From an uncultured Pirellula sp. (GTDB lineage: Bacteria > Planctomycetota > Planctomycetia > Pirellulales > Pirellulaceae), in assembly GCA_903892365.1 (NCBI GenBank), contig CAITIF010000116.1, positions 1-5,002 of the forward strand: a stretch of 5,002 nt of DNA, in the 5' to 3' direction. Below the pieces are notes generated by a model. It did not search any database. It worked only from the letters and a program-made list of their open reading frames with translations, and was not told the DNA's origin. The translations under genes and the position numbers were made by a program. Shown in pieces: positions 1 to 5,002 of the stretch (positions within the stretch are counted from its first letter, which is position 1; every line of letters begins with the position of its first letter).

Positions 1-361
1 ATTTTAATGATGCCTCACCACCTGCCCCACTGCCTAGGTTCAGTGGTGTAGCCGACGTACCGCATTGGTCATCGACAATGCCTTCTCTCAGGAGTTTGTC
101 GTTGTGCCACAATTTCCAGGGCCCGCTACGACCAAGTCGCCTGACGTTCCATAATCCACCACGGATCTCGACAGGCCCCGCGTCTTCAGCAGGAACTCGC
201 CAGGCAACGCTTGTCATGCCATGTGTCATCACAGTACCTACCGGGTCATCAATCGACTCGGTGGGGTTGCCATTGTCCTCGCGCAGAGCCCAGCCGGCAT
301 GAACACCTGATTTGTTTCCAAGCCAACCGGATTGGCCCGGACCAAAGTCTGGAATATTCCA
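1..361 (-). other. Extra C-terminal beta-rich (jelly-roll/carbohydrate-binding-like) module of the cytochrome-like protein
   Basis: From Trp750 on, the protein stops resembling the DUF1553 helical end and becomes rich in Trp, Gly and alternating hydrophobic residues: FGPGQSGWLGNKSGVHAGWAL, then SVAWRVPAEDAGPVEIRGGL, then SGPWKLWHNDKLLREG. The series 'WRVPAxxxGPVxIxGGL' followed by 'xWKLWHNxKLLxEG' is what I know from beta-sandwich modules attached to long planctomycete PSD1 proteins, where a binding role (perhaps for sugars) is suspected. The module is cut by the window edge, so its length and what follows cannot be seen. The fold is inferred from pattern, not from a search. Confidence 0.6.
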
Positions 362-2608
362 ACCCGCCTTCGATTCATCCTTGAGCCGTGAGGCAAAGGC
401 TTTGGATTGGCGTATCGCTGTTGGGTTATTCAGCATCCAGAGGGCTTGTGGTGCGACGGTGGTTACGTCACGAGCCGGAGCACTGACGGCATTTACCGGC
501 AAGTCAAAAACATCGAACATCGGAAAGCGATAGTTGCGGCGCTGCAAAATGTAGAGGCCACGCCGAGTGTGTTCGGTCGGGTCGGCGGAAACCGTCCAGT
601 ACCCAGGCGCACCTTCTTCCGGTCCAAGAGGCGGCACAACTGGCTTGCCACCCATCTTCCGATTCAGCGTGCCAGCCACCGCATGTATTGAATCCCAGAT
701 GGCTTCCGCTTCTAGTCGACGACGGTCCATTTTCCAGAGGAAACGATTCTGAGGATCAATGACGGCGTTCTCCTTGGAGAACCCTCGGCTGTCCATCTGA
801 TAAGTTGACGAAAGCATCATCGTGCGGTGCATCTCTTTGATGCTCCAACCCTGCTTCATGAATGTCAAGGCCAGCCAGTCGAGCAGCTCGGGGTTAGTCG
901 GACGCTCTCCCATCTGACCGAAGTCGTTCAAACTGCTGACGATGCCACGGCCGAAGTGCCCGTACCATATACGATTCACCATGACTCGCGCGGTCAGCGG
1001 ATGTTGCTCACTAGTAAGCCACCGCGCTAGGGCCGCTCGATTACGAAACTGTCCCGGCATCGGATCTTCCCATCGGCTGGCAGTTCGCAGTGCTTCGGGT
1101 AAACCAGGCGAGACAACATCGCGGGCGCGTGAAAGCTCACCGCGATTGAGTAGGTGAATCGGTAGTACAAGTTCCGGACGTTCATGCCCCAACACGCTGA
1201 TTGTGGGAGTTTCCATCAGTCCAACTAGAGGCACCCCAAGGGCCGTACTCTCCGGCAAAGCGAGAACATTGTTGGCAATGGTATTGAGCAACCCTTGTCG
1301 TTCGGATTGCTCTTCCGCAGATAGTTGCTTTCCAACCATGCGAGCATCGAACAAACGAAGCGCTCGACGTGACTCTTCGACGGCGAGAATGCGTGGATAA
1401 TGTTGCTTGAAATCTGCGATCCCCATCGCATCGATGATCGGATATTCCACTTCTTTGCTCGACGCAAAAATGGCTTGCATCGCATAGTAGTCATGCTGGG
1501 AAATTGGATCAAATTTGTGATCGTGACATCGTGCGCACCCGAAGGTTAGCCCCATGAAGGCAGCACCGGTCGTATCGACCCAGTCAGAGTACGTTTCGTA
1601 GCGAATCTTTTGTCCGTCCATATTGGACTCATGGACCTGCGAACCAAGCGTATACAGACCAGTCCCAGTCAGTGCATCCAAATGCTTTACCTTTTCAGGA
1701 GCAATCGTATAGTTGCCATTGAGCGCGAGATCGTCTGGCCAAAGTTCGTCACCAGCGATCTGTTCCTGCACAAAAATGCTATAAGGCTTATCGTCATTGA
1801 ATGATTTCACAACATAGTCACGGTAACGCCAAGCGTTGCGATAGTAGATGTCCGTTTCAAATCCACCACTATCTGCATAGCGAGCCACATCCAGCCAGTG
1901 ACGTCCCCAACGTTCGCCATACTGTGGGGATTCGAGCAACTGGTTGATTAGCCGAGCCCAAGCTTCCTGCGACGGATCACGAACAAACGCATCCACTTGT
2001 TCAGGCGTCGGAGGTAGCCCAATGAGATCAAAATAGGCTCGTCGAACGAGCGTTCTCGCATCGGCTCTTGGTGTAGGCTTCAATCTTTTGGCGTCCAGTT
2101 GGGCTAGAATGAAAGCATCCACAGGCGTCTTAATCCAATTCGGGCTACCGACCGAGGGGGGATCGATCGTGCTAATTGGCTGGAAGGACCAAAAGGTTCG
2201 TGGATCGGAAACGACATGCTTTGCAGATGCCTCGGGCGCATCTCGAGGATCAACTGCTCCTTCGCGAATCCATTTCTCCAAAGCTGCAATCTCTTTGTCG
2301 CTCAACTTCTCTTCTGGCATGCGCAATTCAGGGTCGTTGTGCATCACTGCCCGCAAAAAAAGAGAGCCGGCAGGATCGCTTGGTCGGATTGCGGAACCGC
2401 GTTCACCACCTTTGATCCACCCAGCACGCGAATCAAGGCGAAGGCTTGCTTCTTGTCGGTCTGGGCCATGACAATCAATGCAGCGCGCAATCAACAACGG
2501 ACGAATGGTCTGCTCAAAGTGGTCTGACTGCACACGTTCCTGCCCCGAGGCTACGCTACTGCAGATCGTGAAGCAGAAAAAAGCTGCTGATATCGCCAAT
2601 CGAACCAT
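1..2608 (-). CDS. PSCyt1-DUF1549-DUF1553 cytochrome-like exported protein, 3' end outside window
   Basis: Large planctomycete-type protein of unknown biochemical role, read without a stop for 869 codons from ATG at 2608-2606 to the left edge. Residues 1-22 look like a Sec signal peptide (MVR, a hydrophobic stretch, then ASG before Gln23). Residues about 36-120 are PSCyt1: haem motif CIDCH at 43-47, the LRLDSRAGWIKGG segment, and RMPEEKLSDKEI with Met97 as the likely axial ligand. Residues about 160-370 are DUF1549, with TLVRRAYFDLIGLPPTPEQV near the start and CARCHDHKFDPIS at 358-370, a second CxxCH. A linker follows that includes an NRGELSR segment near 488. DUF1553 starts near 524 and shows MVNRIWYGHFGRG (543-555), NPELLDWLA, a DRRRLEAEAI segment and DVTTVAPQALWMLNNP. 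From about Trp750 the sequence changes to a beta-rich module. The gene begins 2 bases after the DUF1501 stop. A weak AAGGA lies 15 bases upstream of the ATG, rather far for a ribosome binding site; the signal peptide and the position after the DUF1501 stop decide the start. Family assignment is very secure; the cellular role is not known. Confidence 0.95.
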   Translation of the reverse strand, partial: MVRLAISAAFFCFTICSSVASGQERVQSDHFEQTIRPLLIARCIDCHGPDRQEASLRLDSRAGWIKGGERGSAIRPSDPAGSLFLRAVMHNDPELRMPEEKLSDKEIAALEKWIREGAVDPRDAPEASAKHVVSDPRTFWSFQPISTIDPPSVGSPNWIKTPVDAFILAQLDAKRLKPTPRADARTLVRRAYFDLIGLPPTPEQVDAFVRDPSQEAWARLINQLLESPQYGERWGRHWLDVARYADSGGFETDIYYRNAWRYRDYVVKSFNDDKPYSIFVQEQIAGDELWPDDLALNGNYTIAPEKVKHLDALTGTGLYTLGSQVHESNMDGQKIRYETYSDWVDTTGAAFMGLTFGCARCHDHKFDPISQHDYYAMQAIFASSKEVEYPIIDAMGIADFKQHYPRILAVEESRRALRLFDARMVGKQLSAEEQSERQGLLNTIANNVLALPESTALGVPLVGLMETPTISVLGHERPELVLPIHLLNRGELSRARDVVSPGLPEALRTASRWEDPMPGQFRNRAALARWLTSEQHPLTARVMVNRIWYGHFGRGIVSSLNDFGQMGERPTNPELLDWLALTFMKQGWSIKEMHRTMMLSSTYQMDSRGFSKENAVIDPQNRFLWKMDRRRLEAEAIWDSIHAVAGTLNRKMGGKPVVPPLGPEEGAPGYWTVSADPTEHTRRGLYILQRRNYRFPMFDVFDLPVNAVSAPARDVTTVAPQALWMLNNPTAIRQSKAFASRLKDESKAGWNIPDFGPGQSGWLGNKSGVHAGWALREDNGNPTESIDDPVGTVMTHGMTSVAWRVPAEDAGPVEIRGGLWNVRRLGRSGPWKLWHNDKLLREGIVDDQCGTSATPLNLGSGAGGEASLK
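1523..1537 (-). other. Second c-type haem-like motif CARCH, in DUF1549
   Basis: Codes for Cys358-Ala-Arg-Cys361-His362, followed by DHKFDPIS and DYY. This is the signature end of DUF1549 (PSCyt2). It fits the c-type haem attachment pattern CxxCH, but whether haem or another metal is bound here in this family is not established. Confidence 0.85.
2468..2482 (-). other. c-type haem attachment motif CIDCH, in PSCyt1
   Basis: Codes for Cys43-Ile-Asp-Cys46-His47, followed by Gly-Pro-Asp, early in the mature protein after a Sec-type signal peptide. Met97, in a RMPEE context, is the expected distal ligand. This is the classical layout of a small class I cytochrome c domain exported before haem is attached. 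Confidence 0.9.
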
Positions 2609-2610
2609 AA
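2609..2610 (-). other. 2-base junction between DUF1501 and the cytochrome-like gene
   Basis: The DUF1501 stop TGA (2613-2611) is followed by TT and then the ATG of the next gene. There is no space for a promoter or terminator, so the downstream gene should be on the same transcript and is probably translated by coupling. Confidence 0.85.
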
Positions 2611-4023
2611 TCACGACAGCACATCCTTGACAACATGCCCATGCACATCCGTTAGCCGATAGTCGCGACCGCCGTGTCGGTAGGTGAGCCGTTCGTGGTC
2701 GATGCCCATCAGATGCAGTATCGTCGCGTGAAAATCGTGTACATGAACTGGTTTCTCGGTTGCGCGGATCCCATATTCGTCGGTCGCACCATGAACGAAT
2801 CCTTGCTTGACACCCGCACCTGCCAGCCAAGATGTAAAGGCCCAGTTATGATGTTCTCGCCCCGGCGCGTCCGCTGTGTTGTTGAACGGCGTCCGGCCAA
2901 ATTCGGTTGTCCAAACGACCAGGACATCGTCCAACATCCCTTGTTGTTTCAAGTCTTGAAGCAAACCGGCAATAGGTTGATCCACTTGCGGTGCCAGCCT
3001 GCCGTGATCCGCCATATTGCCATGCGAATCCCAATTGCCACTTGAGCCAGTATGAATCAGTTCGACAAATCGTACGCCGCGCTGAACCAATCGCCGGGCA
3101 GCAAGACATTGCCAGCCAAATCCGCTCGTCTCGCCTCGCTTCAAGCCATAGAGTGCCAACGTTGCATCTGATTCTTGCGATAGGTCGAGGGCGGCTGGCA
3201 TTTCTGTTTGCATCCCATGAGCCGTCTCGAACGACTTGATTCGAGCCGCCAATTGAGGATCGTTCATTCGCTTTGCCTGGTGAGACGCATTGAAAGCCTT
3301 CAAAACATCCAACTCTAATTCTTGTTGTTTGGACTGGGGAACGCGGCGAACTAGATTGGCAACCGGTTCCGAACCTGGCATGACGCGCGTACCCTGATGA
3401 GCACCCGGCAGGAAATCCGATGCCCAGACCTGTGTCCCCGCGTAGGGCATATCAGGAGCGAGTACCAGGAACGACGGAAGATTTTGATTGACCGTCCCAA
3501 GCCCATAACTCATCCAAGCACCGATGCTTGGTCTAGCAAAAGCGAACGACCCAGTGTGCATACCCAATGTCGCGTTGTAGTGATTGGAATGGCTCGTATG
3601 CATCGAACGAATAAACGCAATGTCATCAGCTTGGTTGGCGATGTGAGGGAACAGATCACTCACTTCAATTCCACTTTGACCGCGAGGCGAAAACTTCCAA
3701 TCAGGTCGCTTCAAGAATATTTTCTCATATCCTGGACGATTGCGTGTCTCGGGGTGATCAAAGACGACCTCTTTACCATGGTCTTCAATCAACTTTGGTT
3801 TAGGATCGAACGAATCGATGTGCGAGACACCTCCGCTCATGAAAAGAAAAATGACCGACTTCGCCTTCGCTGGGAAATGTGGCGGCTTTGGCGAGAGCGG
3901 ATTGGATTGTTCCGCCGAGTCAGCAGCGAGGATCTCGCTAAGAATGCCTGGCATCAACAACGAACTAGCGACTGCCGATCGAACGAAGCGACGACGATTG
4001 GGTGCATGAATACTTTGTGTCAT
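2611..4023 (-). CDS. DUF1501 family protein (alkaline phosphatase/sulfatase-like superfamily), Tat-type export
   Basis: Complete 470-residue protein, the usual DUF1501 length. The N-terminus has a twin-arginine-type signal: NRRRFVR at residues 9-15, followed by a hydrophobic stretch ending near ILAADSA. The core begins with KSVIFLFMSGGVSHIDSFDPKP (about 55-76), the family's hallmark, where Asp70 is a candidate metal ligand. Further motifs are SMHTSHSNHYNATLGMHTG, WDSHGN from 331, WTTEFGRTP at 371-379, GREHHN at 388-393 and HDFHATILHLMGIDHE from 429; the Asp and His residues in these are the likely metal-site residues of this superfamily. The end, GRDYRLTDVHGHVV, is also typical. I chose ATG at 4023 because it gives a full-length Tat signal and lies 4 bases after the upstream stop. 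An in-frame ATG at 4050 would add 9 residues and overlap the upstream gene. No clear ribosome binding site precedes either, so coupling is likely. The family is usually encoded next to DUF1549/DUF1553 proteins, as here. The substrate is unknown. Confidence 0.96.
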   Translation of the reverse strand: MTQSIHAPNRRRFVRSAVASSLLMPGILSEILAADSAEQSNPLSPKPPHFPAKAKSVIFLFMSGGVSHIDSFDPKPKLIEDHGKEVVFDHPETRNRPGYEKIFLKRPDWKFSPRGQSGIEVSDLFPHIANQADDIAFIRSMHTSHSNHYNATLGMHTGSFAFARPSIGAWMSYGLGTVNQNLPSFLVLAPDMPYAGTQVWASDFLPGAHQGTRVMPGSEPVANLVRRVPQSKQQELELDVLKAFNASHQAKRMNDPQLAARIKSFETAHGMQTEMPAALDLSQESDATLALYGLKRGETSGFGWQCLAARRLVQRGVRFVELIHTGSSGNWDSHGNMADHGRLAPQVDQPIAGLLQDLKQQGMLDDVLVVWTTEFGRTPFNNTADAPGREHHNWAFTSWLAGAGVKQGFVHGATDEYGIRATEKPVHVHDFHATILHLMGIDHERLTYRHGGRDYRLTDVHGHVVKDVLS

Positions 4024-4027
4024 CGTT
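4024..4027 (-). other. 4-base junction between the DUF1553 gene and DUF1501
   Basis: The upstream stop TGA (4030-4028) is separated from the ATG at 4023 by AACG only. No Shine-Dalgarno-like stretch is visible just upstream, which favours re-initiation or coupled translation from the upstream gene. Confidence 0.8.
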
Positions 4028-5002
4028 TCAGTCCAAATAGAGGTTTTCATTGCTGGAGAGTACTGCACGAGTAAGAGCTGACCATGCGAAAATTGCAGCA
4101 TCCTGTTCCGACTGGTCAACCACGGTCGACATGTAGCTCGACAAGAATTTGGCGGCCGTACCCCGCTCGGCATCGGATGGCAGGCGTTGAAATACGATCT
4201 GAAACAAAACATCCAATCGTCGATCAGTCTCGGATTGGAGCATCACACGTCTAGCAATCAGCTCCGACTGTGTGTGGAAGAATGGATCGTTCAGGAAGTA
4301 AAGCGATTGAGTCGGTACTGTTGTCACTTGCCGCTCGGGCGTGGATGCGTTGGGATCAGCTCCATCGAACAAACCAAAAAATGGGTGACGGCGATTGCGC
4401 AACGTCATCACGTATATGCTCCGCTTGTTCGTTTCATAGACCGCTGCGAAAGGACCGTGTTGCGAGAATCCCCACGTGTTGGCAGAAGGGAACGGATGCG
4501 CGCCTGCGGGGGTCAAATCCAACTGATGGCTAGCCGCAAGCAGACTGTCACGGATTTCCTCCGCAGTCAAACGGCGTCGGTCAAATCGCCATAGTAGATT
4601 ATTGTTGGGATCAACGGTTTCTGCGGCATCATTGATTGAAGTCAATGGTTGAATGCTCGATTGTCGATAGGTGGCTGATTTCAATATAACTCGGTGCATC
4701 GATTTGATACTGAAGCCATTCTCAATGAATTTCGCAGCCAACCAATCAAGCAATTCTGGATGCGTAGGAAGAATACCGCGGGTGCCGAAATCGTTTGGAG
4801 TCTGAACGAGTCCTTTGCCGAAGTGATGTTGCCAAATGCGATTGACCAAGACACGTGAAACGAGTGGGTTAGAAGGATCGCTCATCCACTTCGCCAATTG
4901 CAATCGACCGCTGCCAGCAGAAGGCGGAATAGCCTCGCCTCCAAACAGCTCGAGCCATCGTCGAGGTATCTCATCCCCAAGTTTTTCCGGATCACCGCGC
5001 AA
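4028..5002 (-). CDS. DUF1553 (PSD1) domain protein, C-terminal 324 residues; 5' end outside window
   Basis: The frame enters from the right edge, so the first codon (TTG at 5002) is not to be taken as a start. In fragment numbering, RGDPEKLGDEIPRRWLELF (2-20) is the conserved segment just before DUF1553. DUF1553 follows: SGRLQLAKWMSDPSNPLVSRVLVNRIWQHHFGKGLV (31-66), TPNDFGTRG, HPELLDWLA (81-89), SIKSMHRVILKSATYRQSS, LLWRFDRRRLTAEEIRDSLL (136-155), RQVTTVPTQSLYFLNDPFF (224-242), a terminal helical segment DRRLDVLFQIVFQRLPSDAE (260-279) and the usual ending WSALTRAVLSSNENLYLD. By comparison with the downstream gene, roughly 490 residues, probably PSCyt1 plus DUF1549, lie beyond the edge; that part is inferred. 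Unlike the downstream protein it ends at the canonical DUF1553 C-terminus with no added module. It sits 4 bases before DUF1501, the usual partner arrangement. Biochemical role unknown. Confidence 0.95.
   Translation of the reverse strand: MRGDPEKLGDEIPRRWLELFGGEAIPPSAGSGRLQLAKWMSDPSNPLVSRVLVNRIWQHHFGKGLVQTPNDFGTRGILPTHPELLDWLAAKFIENGFSIKSMHRVILKSATYRQSSIQPLTSINDAAETVDPNNNLLWRFDRRRLTAEEIRDSLLAASHQLDLTPAGAHPFPSANTWGFSQHGPFAAVYETNKRSIYVMTLRNRRHPFFGLFDGADPNASTPERQVTTVPTQSLYFLNDPFFHTQSELIARRVMLQSETDRRLDVLFQIVFQRLPSDAERGTAAKFLSSYMSTVVDQSEQDAAIFAWSALTRAVLSSNENLYLD

Noticed and set aside
1225..1512. A 95-codon minus-strand open frame.
   Set aside because: It is in a different frame from the cytochrome-like gene that covers the same bases with recognisable DUF1549 and linker sequence; its own translation is not protein-like.
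2088..2471. A 127-codon plus-strand open frame, and overlapping shorter ones up to 2527.
   Set aside because: They are antisense to the PSCyt1/DUF1549 region of a gene whose translation matches known families throughout.
1..2608. The possibility that the left half is non-coding or a decayed gene, because no start-to-stop frame closes inside it.
   Set aside because: Translating the minus strand from 2608 gives 869 codons without a stop or frameshift and with all expected domains in order; the gene simply runs past the window edge.
2543..2608. A lipoprotein signal in the cytochrome-like protein, suggested by Cys12 and Cys16 in the hydrophobic stretch.
   Set aside because: Neither cysteine sits in a lipobox context (small residue pair after Leu, then Cys), and an ordinary cleavage site (ASG before Gln23) follows.
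3397..4074. A 225-codon open frame on the plus strand, opposite the DUF1501 gene.
   Set aside because: It lies antisense to a strongly conserved gene, its translation shows no recognisable motif, signal or domain, and its composition (Arg, Ser, His rich) is what the opposite strand of a coding region gives.
4024..4212. An N-terminal extension of DUF1501 up to 63 residues long, starting at 4212.
   Set aside because: It would overlap the conserved C-terminus of the upstream DUF1553 gene, bury the twin-arginine signal inside the protein and exceed the usual family length. A 9-residue extension from ATG 4050 remains possible but less likely.

Overview
The window looks like a piece of a planctomycete genome (Pirellula/Rhodopirellula/Blastopirellula-like, genus not resolvable). 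The basis is three genes carrying domain families typical of that phylum: PSCyt1 (planctomycete cytochrome C), DUF1549 (PSCyt2), DUF1553 (PSD1) and DUF1501. Everything reads on the minus strand, from right to left.

Layout in order of transcription. (1) 5002-4028: the C-terminal 324 residues of a DUF1553 protein; its N-terminal part lies beyond the right edge. (2) 4023-2611: a complete 470-residue DUF1501 protein of the alkaline phosphatase/sulfatase-like superfamily with a twin-arginine-type N-terminus. (3) 2608-1: the first 869 residues of a PSCyt1-DUF1549-DUF1553 protein with a Sec-type signal peptide and two CxxCH motifs. It runs off the left edge inside an extra beta-rich C-terminal module. 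This third gene fills the left half of the window in one uninterrupted frame that has no stop codon before base 1.

The gaps between genes are only 4 and 2 bases, so the three are almost certainly one operon with probable translational coupling. Its promoter lies beyond the right edge and its terminator beyond the left edge. There is no non-coding stretch of useful size. I see no RNA gene, mobile element, CRISPR array or repeat.

Function: the DUF1549/DUF1553 plus DUF1501 pairing is a known, abundant planctomycete gene cassette whose biochemical role is unsettled. The sequence supports exported proteins: a probable periplasmic c-type cytochrome-like protein together with a metallo-hydrolase-like partner. 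A role in handling complex, possibly sulfated, polysaccharides is a plausible inference, not something shown here. What stands out locally is that DUF1501 is sandwiched between two divergent DUF1553 proteins, and that the second one has a probable carbohydrate-binding-like jelly-roll module exactly where the first has its terminal helical segment.
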